From contig NZ_MQUA01000014.1 of NCBI RefSeq assembly GCF_002943715.1, positions 434,001 to 498,000 on the forward strand: DNA of 64,000 nucleotides. Reading direction: 5' to 3'. This document shows, piece by piece, positions 46,077 through 55,105 of the stretch; within the stretch, counting starts at the first letter, position 1, and the number at the start of each line of letters is the position of its first letter. The notes under the pieces were generated by a model, which saw only the letters and a program-made list of their open reading frames with translations, made no database searches and was not told the origin of the DNA. Both the position numbers and the translations under genes were made by a program. This DNA is from Polaribacter filamentus. Its GTDB lineage: Bacteria > Bacteroidota > Bacteroidia > Flavobacteriales > Flavobacteriaceae.

Positions 46077-47036
46077 TATTGACTTTTAAATTGTTTATAT
46101 TCCTATTAAAAACAAATTTGTTAATGTATTGAATGATAGTTAGTGCTGTTAATTTTGAGAGAATTCTTGTCTTAAAACCTTCAAAAGTTTTCGCATAATT
46201 ATTCCGTATTTTAAACTGGTCACAAAGTTGAGAAAACAAGGTCTCAATTCGTTTTCTTTTCTTCCCAAAAATATACGTTTGTTTTTTGTAATTCTGTTGA
46301 TTTTTATGCATTGTAACTTCTAATTTAATTTGTTTACTCTCAAATAAATCTAACTGATAGTCAGCACTTAGGTATCCTTTGTCCCCTAAAACCACACAGT
46401 TATTAAACTGATTTTTAATGTCTTTTAAATAATGAATATCATGTACAGAAGCTTTGCTAATATCAAAACTTTTAAACACGCCATCAATAGAACAAACAGC
46501 ATGTATTTTATAGCCATAATAATGCATGTTTTGACTAGCACAATAACCTCTATTTGGGGCTGAATAAAAGTACTCCTTACAAACTTTACTTCTCCCGCTT
46601 CTTGAGAGTTTTACAATCTCCAAAGGCATACTATCTACTACATAATAGTTTTCAAACTCCGTGAACTTATTGGAGAGTTGAGTTCTTATAAATTCAATGG
46701 CAAAAAATAATTTTCGCTTCCGTTTATTGTAAACTGATCGCTCTATTTTAGCAAACAAATATTCTGGAATATCCCGAAACAACTGACACTCACTGTCTAT
46801 AGCCATATATTCTGCTGTTAAATTCATAGCGATTAATTCAATGTCTTTTAGTTATGGTTTCCTGTTTTGACGTAAAAATTGTTCCTTTTCTGTAATTGTG
46901 GCTAAGACTTCTAAAATTTTATCGTAATTTGCTCTAAAGTTATTCATCGTATTTAATCGATTGATTGTCAATTAAATATACGACTTTTAATAGTCAAATG
47001 AATAACTTTTTTTAACTATTTATAATGCACAACGGG
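46058..47036 (-). mobile_element. IS982-family insertion sequence
   Basis: The inverted ends CCCGTTGTGCATTTAAA (46058) and TTTATAATGCACAACGGG (to 47036) enclose one transposase gene. The same end sequence is found alone at about 18224. The transposase is interrupted by a stop codon. Confidence 0.85.
46069..46947 (-). pseudogene. IS982-family transposase with in-frame TAA
   Basis: The frame from 46947 (MNNFRANYDKILEVLATITE) stops at TAA 46852-46854 after NRKP. The same frame continues LKDIELIAMNLTAEYMAIDS and the full DDE domain: YVVDSMPLEIVK, NCVVLGDKGYLSADY, KKRKRIETLFSQLCDQFKIR. Without that stop the protein would be the usual ~292 residues. A start at 46827 would give a 252-residue protein lacking the N-terminal DNA-binding part. 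Confidence 0.85.
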
Positions 47037-47054
47037 TTACTTAATACTAACAAT

Positions 47055-47790
47055 ATGAAAAAATTAATATTTATTATTGCTACACTTTTTATCAGTCTTC
47101 ATACTAATGCTTAAAAAGAAGATTTTAGCTTTCATAATGGTTAAAATTATAAATTAGCAGAATTTATATTTTCGAATTCAAATTTAAATGACAATTACAG
47201 CGGTATTTTAGTTCTTACTTTTGGATTTAATGATGACGGTAGAGAAGGTGTTTTAGATACAGTTTGGCAAAAATTTGCAACTAAACATAACCTTATTATT
47301 GTAGCAATTCATTTTAAAGAGTATCAAAAGCTTGAGGGAAGATGTCCTTACAGAGATGCCTCAAAAGCTAGCGGAGATATTTTACTTAAATCAATAGAAA
47401 AATACAGTAAGGCAATGTCAAATAAAAATATTATTCAATTACCTCTTCTTTTATTTGGTTTTTCCGCAGGGGGAGGATTTAATTGTGAATTTGCATCTAG
47501 GAAACCAGAAAAAGTCATTTCTTTTTTAGTTAACAAGGGTGTATATTATACTAATGCATAACTTCAAGCGAAACACAGAAAGTTCCATAAATTTTTTTCA
47601 TAGGTGAAGATGACAATTATTACAGAAATAATATGATTCTTGGAATATAAGCAGCCAACAGAAGTCAAGGAGCGAATTGTACATTAATTAGAGAAAAAGA
47701 AACAAAGCGTTCACTAAAGAATTCAAAAGCCTTGTCCATCTCTTTTTTTGAAAGTATAATGTTAAAAAGACTTAGAAAAAATAAAACAAC
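47055..47790 (+). pseudogene. Secreted alpha/beta hydrolase, several in-frame stops
   Basis: The frame opens with a signal peptide (MKKLIFIIATLFISLHTNA) and at once meets TAA. It continues KEDFSFHNG, TAA, NYKLAEFIFSNSNLNDNYSG, then VLTFGFNDDGREGVLDTVWQ, the nucleophile elbow LLFGFSAGGGFNCEFA, and TAA again after YYTNA; a frameshift and one more TAA follow. Most of the stops are one C-to-T step from Gln codons. A long-dead gene, possibly a paralogue of the hydrolases at 49681 and 61755. Confidence 0.65.
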
Positions 47791-48226
47791 AACGTAGTGA
47801 AACTAATCAAGCAATTACTTTGTAATTTGTACCCTTTATACTTAAACCGTATGTCCTGTTAGGGCAAACAGTTTAATAAATACTGCCCTGGCGGTCTATT
47901 TTTTTAACACCCAGTTTGTAACATTGTAAGGGTTTCTCAAAAGCGTAAAGATGAACAACAAATACGTTGGTTTTTAACAAAAAAATGACATTAAAAGAAA
48001 AAGTAAATTTGGCAGCACAGCCTAATGCTTTGCACTTTTTAAAGAAGGCATGTTTTATAAAGCGTATAACCAAAACGCCATGTGGTTTGTACAACAAGTA
48101 AAACAGTATAAAATAACGGTTAAATACTTTTGATTTGCTTCAAAGCTAATAAAAAAATAGGGTTATGGAAGGTTTCAATAACTTTTTTGTCTATTACATC
48201 GGAATGTTTTATTAAAATAGGTAGAT
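47791..48226. other. Gap with a decayed MutS-I-like fragment
   Basis: No intact gene is seen. From 47985 a frame (MTLKEKVNLAAQPNALHF), shifted near 48040, continues EGMFYKAYNQNAMWFVQQVK to 48133. The pattern resembles the N-terminal MutS-I-like domain (a small domain found in MutS and in stand-alone flavobacterial proteins), but the fragment is short and the match is by eye. The stretch from 47791 to 47984 holds nothing I can assign. Confidence 0.3.
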
Positions 48227-49669
48227 TTAAGAAAATCCCCAAATAAGTGGTAAAATAAAATAAACGATTAAGGTTAATAAAATGATAGAAATAAGGTTCA
48301 TCCAAACCCCTTTTTTAACCATATCCTGAATTTCCAAATACCCAGAACCAAAAACAACTGCATTTGGCGGAGTTGCAACCGGTAACATAAAAGCACAAGA
48401 AGCGGCAACTGTAGCGCCAACTAATAAATAATATTCATGAACGCCAATAGCGGCTGCTAAAGATACTAAAACAGGTAAAAGCATTGCTGTTGTTGCTAAA
48501 TTTGAGGTAATCTCGGTTAAAAAATTAACAGAAGTTATTAAAATAAATAATAAAACAATTAAAGGTATTGTTTCTAAAGAAGTTAATTGTGAGCCGATCC
48601 AAACGGCTAATCCACTTTGTTCAAAGCCAGAAGCTAATGCCATTCCTCCTCCAAAAAGCAATAAAATTCCCCACGGTAATTTAATAGTATCTCCCCAGTT
48701 TAATAATTTCTCACCCTTTGTTTTACTTGGTAAAATAAATAAAATAACTGCTGATATTATAGCTATAATGGTGTCATCTATTGCAGGAATAAATTTTGAT
48801 AAAAAGAAAGATCTTGTAATCCAGGCCAATGCGGTCAAAACGAAAACAGATAGAATTAACTTTTCTTCAAAAGAAAACCTTCCTAATTCTCTTAATTGTC
48901 TATTGATTTCATTTTTACCTCCTGGAAATGTTTTTTGTTTAAACTTAAAAGCAATTTTAGTAAGATACAACCAACACAATACTAAAAAAACGACGCTTAT
49001 GGGAAATCCAAACAGAAACCATTGCGAAAATGTAATTTCTGTGTTGTACGTTTCTTGTACAACGCCCGCTAAAACTAAGTTTGGTGGTGTACCAATTAAA
49101 GTTGCCATTCCGCCAATGGATGCGCTATATGCAATTGCAAGCATTAAGGCTTTTGCAAATATTATATTTTCGTTTTCAACGGTATTTGGGTTGTCTTTTA
49201 ATTGCGTAACAATTGCCATACCAACTGGTAAAATCATTACTGCGGTTGCTGTGTTTGAAATCCACATCGATAAAAATGCAGTAGCAACCATAAAGCCTAA
49301 AATGATTTGCGTAACATTTGTGCCAACAACTTTTATAATACGTAATGCGATTCTTTTATGTAAGTTCCATTTTTCTAATGCTATTGATAAAACAAAACCA
49401 CCTATAAATAGAAAAATATATTTGTGTCCAAAAGACGCTGTAGTCTCAGAAAGTGATAAACCTCCGCTTAATGGAAAAAGAACAATGGGTAATAAAGCGG
49501 TTACGGATATAGAAACAGCTTCTGTAATCCACCAAATAGCAATCCATAAAGCAGATGCCAAAACTGCATTTGCTTGTTCTGATAAACCTTCAGGATGCAT
49601 GAAGTTAAGTGTTACAATAAAAGCGACTGGGCCTAAAAATAGACCAATTTTTTTTTTAGTTAGTTTCAA
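48227..49669 (-). CDS. DASS-family sodium:dicarboxylate symporter
   Basis: This is a 480-residue SLC13/DASS transporter (VcINDY type). Two Ser-Asn-Thr-type motifs are seen: SMWISNTATAVMILPVGMAI and FLTEITSNLATTAMLLPVLV, with GMATLIGTPPNLVLAG between. These form the sodium and carboxylate sites. It likely takes up succinate, malate, fumarate or aspartate-like substrates. Followed on the same strand, 11 bp away, by the secreted hydrolase gene at 49681 (which lies upstream); part of the aspartate/dicarboxylate cluster. Confidence 0.92.
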   Translation of the reverse strand: MKLTKKKIGLFLGPVAFIVTLNFMHPEGLSEQANAVLASALWIAIWWITEAVSISVTALLPIVLFPLSGGLSLSETTASFGHKYIFLFIGGFVLSIALEKWNLHKRIALRIIKVVGTNVTQIILGFMVATAFLSMWISNTATAVMILPVGMAIVTQLKDNPNTVENENIIFAKALMLAIAYSASIGGMATLIGTPPNLVLAGVVQETYNTEITFSQWFLFGFPISVVFLVLCWLYLTKIAFKFKQKTFPGGKNEINRQLRELGRFSFEEKLILSVFVLTALAWITRSFFLSKFIPAIDDTIIAIISAVILFILPSKTKGEKLLNWGDTIKLPWGILLLFGGGMALASGFEQSGLAVWIGSQLTSLETIPLIVLLFILITSVNFLTEITSNLATTAMLLPVLVSLAAAIGVHEYYLLVGATVAASCAFMLPVATPPNAVVFGSGYLEIQDMVKKGVWMNLISIILLTLIVYFILPLIWGFS

Positions 49670-49680
49670 AGGATGCTGTT

Positions 49681-50607
49681 TTATTTAAACAGTAAATCTA
49701 CTGCTTTTTCTAGTGCTGGCTTAAAATCATGATTTAAACCCTTATTAGTCTGTATTTTCCATGTAAAAGACATCGTATTATTCTCTGCTAAATTTTTAGC
49801 CTTGTTATAAAAGTAATAGGCGCGTGCATATCTATTGTTTCCTTGTGCATCTGCAAATTCATTTCTTCGCAATCCGCTTTCATTTTTATTGTTGTCTAAT
49901 TCGCCAACTTGTAAATAGATTTCTTTAGAAAAAAAGTTTGATAAATTGATTTCTTCTAAAGGACTTATCTTAAACCCGTAAGGAAAATCCACAGAAAAAT
50001 CGGGAACTGTATACCAACCAGAAGCAGATGCTATTATTTTATTAAATCTAGCCGCTGGTTTAAACATTGCAAAACGTAGGGCAAATTGTGCACCAGCAGA
50101 ATGCCCAATAATAGTATATTTTTCTGATGTATTTGCTGATTTTTCTTTTGCAAAATCAAAAATTGGCTCAATGGTAGAAAACGTCCATTTTTCTTCTGAT
50201 ACCTGAGTTTCGGGAGAAGGATTATCACCATCAATAAAAACATTTCCTAAATTATAAGAATCGCCTGTAGGAAAATTTGTGTTGGAGAATTCAGGTGCAA
50301 TGACAATAAAATTAAATTCGTTTGCTTTTTTAATAACTGCATCTCGGTACTCTTTTGCATTTCTGCCATTGCCATGAAAAACAAAAACGATTGGAGTATT
50401 TTTTGAAGTACTTTTAGGAACATGAAAAAAAAGTTTAATAGTTTTATCGGCCAAAGGCGCATACTCGCTAAACTCAATAAAACCAGTTCCTTCAATTTTA
50501 GTTGACGGATTTATAACAACATTATTCGTTTCTAAATTGGATTCAGAACAAGAAATAAATGCAAGTAAAAGCAAACAAAAAGAAATTGATTTCAAATATA
50601 TTTTCAT
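49681..50607 (-). CDS. Secreted alpha/beta hydrolase lipoprotein (PHB-depolymerase-like)
   Basis: This is a 308-residue lipoprotein: ISFCLLLLAFISCSES with the Cys anchor. The hydrolase part has PIVFVFHGNGRNAKEYRDAV (oxyanion loop), IIGHSAGAQFALRFAMF (nucleophile Ser), YLQVGELDNNKNESGLRRNE (acid region) and NKGLNHDFKPALEKA (His). It resembles esterase/PHB-depolymerase-like enzymes. It is homologous over its length to the gene at 61755. First gene of the minus-strand unit, divergent from the MocR-type regulator. Confidence 0.85.
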   Translation of the reverse strand: MKIYLKSISFCLLLLAFISCSESNLETNNVVINPSTKIEGTGFIEFSEYAPLADKTIKLFFHVPKSTSKNTPIVFVFHGNGRNAKEYRDAVIKKANEFNFIVIAPEFSNTNFPTGDSYNLGNVFIDGDNPSPETQVSEEKWTFSTIEPIFDFAKEKSANTSEKYTIIGHSAGAQFALRFAMFKPAARFNKIIASASGWYTVPDFSVDFPYGFKISPLEEINLSNFFSKEIYLQVGELDNNKNESGLRRNEFADAQGNNRYARAYYFYNKAKNLAENNTMSFTWKIQTNKGLNHDFKPALEKAVDLLFK

Positions 50608-50675
50608 TAAAAGTGGCTAAAAACATAAAAAAAACGAATATTTAACTATCTTTAAGATGCCAATTTTAACAATTT

Positions 50676-52175
50676 ATGGATACCAATTATCAATTTAGTC
50701 TCGAAAGAATTAAAAAATCCTTAAAAATACAGGAACAATTAGAGCAGAAAACAAAGTATATAGTGCTTTATAACGCTATTAAAGAGTGTATTCAAAATAT
50801 TGAGTTGCCCCACAATTGGGTATTGCCGGCAACTAGAGTTTTAGCTGAAGAATTAAAGATTTCAAGAACAACAATTGTGAAATCATACGAATTATTACAG
50901 CTAGAAAAATTAATCGTTTCTAAAATAGGATCTGGTTTTATAGTTAATTACGATATCACAAATAATAAAGAGAATTCTAAAGAAAGTACAGCAATTGTTA
51001 ATGTTGAATTCTATCCAGAAATCTCTAGTATCGGCAAATCTTTTGTGAATAATTTTACGCTTATCAATAGAACTACTGCAAATAGTATTGCTTTTAGACC
51101 TGGTTTACCTCCTTTAGATATATTTCCAATTAATCGATGGAAAAATTTACTAAATACGTATTGGCGTCATGTTAAATCATCAAAACTATCATACCAACGC
51201 TCCACAGGAATTGATCCGCTTAAAAAAAGTATTTGCGATTATTTAAATGTAAGTAGAAATATAAAGTGCGATTACAACCAAATTATGGTCGTTTCTGGGT
51301 CTTTACAATCGTTGTATTTAATTGGTAGCACGATGATTGATAAAGGTGATAATGTTATTTTAGAAGATCCTGCGTTTCCAAATGTGCATTCTTTATTTAA
51401 AAGTATTCAAGCAAATCTATTGCCTGTTTCTTTGGATAAAAACGGAATTAGCATCGAAAAGATGAATGAATTAAATCATTTAAAACCAAAGTTAGTGCAT
51501 GTAACTCCTTCAAATCATTATCCTTTAGGAACAAAAATGAGTTTAGGCAGAAGAAAAGAACTTTTAAATTGGGCATCTACAAACAAAGCACTTATTATTG
51601 AAAATGATTATGAAAATGAGGTTGGCAATCATTTAAATAATATACCTAGTATTTACAGTTTAGATACAGAAGACAGAACTATTTATATGGGTACTTTTAA
51701 TAGGTTATTACATCCATCAATTCGGTTAGGATATATGATTGTACCAAAATATTTAATACAAGCGGTGGAGGCATTGCAAGAACATTCGCACAGGTTTGTC
51801 GCGCCTTCCGCGCAAGCCGTTATGAGTCAGTTTATTGAACGTAATTATTTGTATCAACATTTAAAGAATACTATCGAAGTATCCGAAGAAAGACATAAAC
51901 TTTTTCTAAAAGAATTTCAGAAAAGCAAAAATATGACTGTTAAAAATCAAGAATTTTATAGTCTTAATGTAGTGGCTGAATTTAATCATTCAATATCAAA
52001 AGACAAAGAAACACAGATTATTCAAAAGTTAAAAAAAGCAAACATTACGGCATATTCCTTAAGTGAATGTTTTATAGGCAATAACAAACAACAAGGTTTA
52101 ATTTTAGGGTATTGCTCTGTAAGAAACAATCTTTTGGAAAGAAAAGTAAAAAAATTAGTAGATATTATAGGGTAA
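50676..52175 (+). CDS. MocR/PdxR-type regulator (GntR HTH plus aminotransferase-like domain)
   Basis: This is a 499-residue protein. The N-terminal GntR winged helix (LPATRVLAEELKISRTTIVK, SYELLQLEKLIVSKIGSGF) is joined to a class-I aminotransferase fold (SGSLQSLYLIGSTMIDKGDN, VHVTPSNHYPLGTKMSLGRR). The usual PLP-binding Lys of GTFSKxLxPxLRLGY is Arg here: MGTFNRLLHPSIRLGYMI. The D-D-Y-D motif is also changed to NDYEN. It may bind a ligand without PLP. Divergent from the hydrolase/transporter pair and followed by the + strand cluster, so it probably controls both. Confidence 0.88.
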   Translation: MDTNYQFSLERIKKSLKIQEQLEQKTKYIVLYNAIKECIQNIELPHNWVLPATRVLAEELKISRTTIVKSYELLQLEKLIVSKIGSGFIVNYDITNNKENSKESTAIVNVEFYPEISSIGKSFVNNFTLINRTTANSIAFRPGLPPLDIFPINRWKNLLNTYWRHVKSSKLSYQRSTGIDPLKKSICDYLNVSRNIKCDYNQIMVVSGSLQSLYLIGSTMIDKGDNVILEDPAFPNVHSLFKSIQANLLPVSLDKNGISIEKMNELNHLKPKLVHVTPSNHYPLGTKMSLGRRKELLNWASTNKALIIENDYENEVGNHLNNIPSIYSLDTEDRTIYMGTFNRLLHPSIRLGYMIVPKYLIQAVEALQEHSHRFVAPSAQAVMSQFIERNYLYQHLKNTIEVSEERHKLFLKEFQKSKNMTVKNQEFYSLNVVAEFNHSISKDKETQIIQKLKKANITAYSLSECFIGNNKQQGLILGYCSVRNNLLERKVKKLVDIIG

Positions 52176-52279
52176 GTTTTAAAAGAAAAATAATTGGACT
52201 TTGATTATTTACTAAATTGGTACCTTTATATACTTTACCATTATTATAATTTTCAAGAATATTAAATTATTAACTTTTA

Positions 52280-54016
52280 ATGAATTCTATAATTATGAAG
52301 AAAAAATACTTTTTATTCGCTTTTTTACTAACTTCTTTCGTTGGTTTCGCTCAAAACGTTACTATCACAAAAATCATTGAAACAGATTGTCCAGATCCGT
52401 ATTTAAAATCAATAGAATTATATGTAGACGGCACTGTAGATTTTTCTACTAACGTAGTTTTAAACTATATGCAAAACGGTGAGCCTTGGGTTAACATTCA
52501 AATTGATGTTTCGGGTTTTGGTGTTCAGAGCAACAAATTCATTTACATTGTTAGAGATCTTGATTTAATGAAAGCAGAGTTTCCTAGTACTACTTTTGAT
52601 GCATCTAATACGATACTTGACGGTGGTTTCGCTACAAATGGGGATGATGGTTATCAAGTTGTTTTAAACGGAACAGTCGTTAGTCAATTTGGAAAAACAG
52701 AAACAGATGCAGATGATGATACCATTTGGGAGCATGATGATTCGGTAGTTTCTAGAAAGTCTGGTGTTATAGATCTAGGTACTTGGGATGAAACACATTG
52801 GGAGTATAGTGGAAAAAATTCTATAGACGGTTTAACTAAATGTCAAGGAGGAAATGGTGCAGAAGCCTTTTTAACTGGTTTGGGCGGAACTTATCCTTTA
52901 GGTTCTGGTGCTGGTTGGACACCAACTGCTGCAACATGTACAACAGTTTTAGCAAGTACAAATGCAACCTGCACTACAACAGTTGCTGGGGCAACCGATG
53001 ATACGTATACCGCTACAATCGCTTTTTCTGGCGGAAATACAGGTAAAACATTTGTAATTACATCTTCTGCCGGAACTGTTAGTGGAGATAACCCAGGCGC
53101 AGATGAAACGGGTACCATAACAATTTCTGATATTCCAGAAGGAACTAATATTACGGTAACAGCTTCTGATTCTGCAAATGGTGGTGTTTGCACTTTAAGC
53201 ACAACGATCGAAAGTCCTGCGTGTGTTCCTTTAATTATCAACGAAGTTTTATTTGATCCAGCAAGTGATGACGCTGCCACTGCAGATGTAGTAGAAGGAG
53301 ATGCAAATGGCGATGGAACAAGAGATGCTGCACAAGACGAATTTATAGAGTTTTACAATAATTCTAATGCAGATTTAGATATTAGTGGGTATACAATTTC
53401 TGATGGATCACAATTAAGACATACATTTCCTGCTGCTACGGTAATTCCCGCAAATAAATTTTTAGTAGTTTTTGGTGGTGGAACACCAACTGGTACTTTT
53501 GGTAGCGCAATAGTTCAAATTGCTTCAGAAGGAGCAAATCCAGAATTAAATTTAAATAATGGCGGAGATGTAATTACAATTCGTAACTCAGCAAATGCGA
53601 TAGCTCTCGTGTATAATAGCGCATCAACTGGAATTAGCCATGGCGATGATCAATCTGTAACAAGAAGTCCAGATGTAACAGGAGACTTTGTATTGCATAC
53701 AACTGCAAATGCAAGTTTGTTTTTCTCACCAGGATTAAAAGTTGATGGCGCAGCATTATCAACAAAACAAAATATTTTAGGCGATGTACGTTTTTATCCT
53801 AATCCTGTAAATAAAAACAGCGGTGGTTTTGTAACAATATCATCAAACTCAACAGAAAAAATAACTGCAAAAATATACAGTGTTATTGGTAAAATGATTA
53901 AAAATATATCTGTAAATAATAATCAAATAGACATTACAAACCTTTCAACTGGGTTGTATTTGGTTAAAATAACACAAGATAATAAGTCGATTACAAAAAA
54001 ATTATTAATAGAGTAA
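52280..54016 (+). CDS. Lamin-tail-domain secreted protein with T9SS tail
   Basis: This is a 578-residue protein. The signal peptide (MKKKYFLFAFLLTSFVGFAQ, start probably at 52295) is followed by an unknown first domain (TKIIETDCPDPYLKSIELYV). A beta-sandwich with Cys-rich strands comes next, then a lamin-tail domain (PLIINEVLFDPASDD ... DEFIEFYNNSNADLDISGYT) and a T9SS tail (DVRFYPNPVNKNSGGFVTIS ... TGLYLVKI). Surface or secreted; the role in the cluster is unknown, perhaps substrate or DNA/nucleotide binding. A terminator follows. Confidence 0.85.
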   Translation: MNSIIMKKKYFLFAFLLTSFVGFAQNVTITKIIETDCPDPYLKSIELYVDGTVDFSTNVVLNYMQNGEPWVNIQIDVSGFGVQSNKFIYIVRDLDLMKAEFPSTTFDASNTILDGGFATNGDDGYQVVLNGTVVSQFGKTETDADDDTIWEHDDSVVSRKSGVIDLGTWDETHWEYSGKNSIDGLTKCQGGNGAEAFLTGLGGTYPLGSGAGWTPTAATCTTVLASTNATCTTTVAGATDDTYTATIAFSGGNTGKTFVITSSAGTVSGDNPGADETGTITISDIPEGTNITVTASDSANGGVCTLSTTIESPACVPLIINEVLFDPASDDAATADVVEGDANGDGTRDAAQDEFIEFYNNSNADLDISGYTISDGSQLRHTFPAATVIPANKFLVVFGGGTPTGTFGSAIVQIASEGANPELNLNNGGDVITIRNSANAIALVYNSASTGISHGDDQSVTRSPDVTGDFVLHTTANASLFFSPGLKVDGAALSTKQNILGDVRFYPNPVNKNSGGFVTISSNSTEKITAKIYSVIGKMIKNISVNNNQIDITNLSTGLYLVKITQDNKSITKKLLIE

Positions 54017-54031
54017 TTTGAAAATTTTATA

Positions 54032-54063
54032 AAAAGTACTCTACTTAAGTGGAGTACTTTTAA
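54032..54063 (+). terminator. Intrinsic terminator after the lamin-tail gene
   Basis: AAAAGTACTC (54032-54041) pairs with GAGTACTTTT (54052-54061) over a 10-base loop, 16 bp after the stop codon. The A/T ends let it work in both directions. Confidence 0.6.
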
Positions 54064-54081
54064 AGATTAAATTAGAAAGAA

Positions 54082-55089
54082 ATGGATAGATTAAAAACGT
54101 TAAGTAAAATAGCTTTTGTACTAATTTTAGTTGTTTTTACACAAGTTTCGTGCACAACGGAAGATATTTTACCTGCCATAGAATTATCTGTTAATCAAGA
54201 TAATTTAAGTGAGGCAAACGGATCTGTAGTTTTAACAGCTACTTTAAATATCGCTACATCTACTGCCGTAACCATACCAATAATTACTTCGGGTACTGCA
54301 ACTGCGATGACAGATTATTCTTTGTCTGCTTCCGTAATTACAATAAATTCTGGCGAAAATTTTGGAAGTATTACAATTACTGGCGTTCAAGACGAACAAA
54401 TTGAAGGCATCGAAACACTGATTATCAATTTAGGGGAAGCTTCAAATTATTTAGTTTTAAGAGGCTCTTCTATAGAACTAACTGTTTTAGATGATGATGC
54501 AGATTCCGATAATGATGGTGTTTTGGATAGTAACGATCTTTGCCCAAATACGGTTGGTGAAATAACAAATAATGGTTGCCCGTTTCTTGGTTTTTTAATT
54601 AATGAGGTTTTGTACGATCCTGCTTCTGAAGATGCTGGTGATGCTAATGGCGACGGAACAAGAGATGCAAATGACGATGAATTTATAGAGTTTTTTAATT
54701 CTGGGCCACAATTAGATCTTTCTGGTTATACAATTTCAGATGCATCACAACTAAGACACACGTTTCCGTCAGGAACCATTTTAGGTGTGAATAAGGTTTT
54801 AGTTTTATTTGGTGGAGGAAATCCGACGGGTACATTTGGCGGAGCATTGGTTCAAACTGCTTCCGAGGGATCTTTAAATTTGTCTAATTCAGGCGATTTT
54901 GTGACCTTAAGCGATGCGAATGGAAATGTGCTTTTAACTTTTGATGTGGAACCGTTATCAAATAATCCAGATGAAGCATACACGAGAAACCCTGATTTAA
55001 CAGGCGATTTTGTGCAGCATTCAACAATTCCAGAAGCAAATGGCAAATTATTTTCTCCAGGAACAAAATTAGACGGTTCATCTTTCTAA
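54082..55089 (+). CDS. Lipoprotein with Calx-beta, thrombospondin-3-like and lamin-tail domains
   Basis: This is a 335-residue lipoprotein: ILVVFTQVSCTTEDI with the Cys anchor. Next come a Calx-beta domain (SVNQDNLSEANGSVVLTATL ... EGIETLIINLGEASNY), a calcium-type repeat (DADSDNDGVLDSNDLCPN) and a lamin-tail domain (FLINEVLYDPASEDA ... FIEFFNSGPQLDLSGYT) clearly paralogous to the one in the gene before. Probably displayed at the outer membrane with it. Confidence 0.85.
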   Translation: MDRLKTLSKIAFVLILVVFTQVSCTTEDILPAIELSVNQDNLSEANGSVVLTATLNIATSTAVTIPIITSGTATAMTDYSLSASVITINSGENFGSITITGVQDEQIEGIETLIINLGEASNYLVLRGSSIELTVLDDDADSDNDGVLDSNDLCPNTVGEITNNGCPFLGFLINEVLYDPASEDAGDANGDGTRDANDDEFIEFFNSGPQLDLSGYTISDASQLRHTFPSGTILGVNKVLVLFGGGNPTGTFGGALVQTASEGSLNLSNSGDFVTLSDANGNVLLTFDVEPLSNNPDEAYTRNPDLTGDFVQHSTIPEANGKLFSPGTKLDGSSF

Positions 55090-55105
55090 AAACGACACCT
55101 AATTT

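Noticed and set aside
13164-47790. Alternative genetic code with TAA/TAG read as Gln
   Set aside because: Intact neighbours (tetR, cupin, racemase and others) end normally at TAA or TAG, and the read-through genes carry other damage, so decay is simpler.
47873-48097. 74-residue minus-strand frame as a gene
   Set aside because: No start context or family; the + strand in the same place has fragments with protein-like pattern, and the frame is likely a shadow.
48120-48305. 61-residue minus-strand frame overlapping the DASS transporter end
   Set aside because: Overlaps the real gene in another frame and has no independent support.
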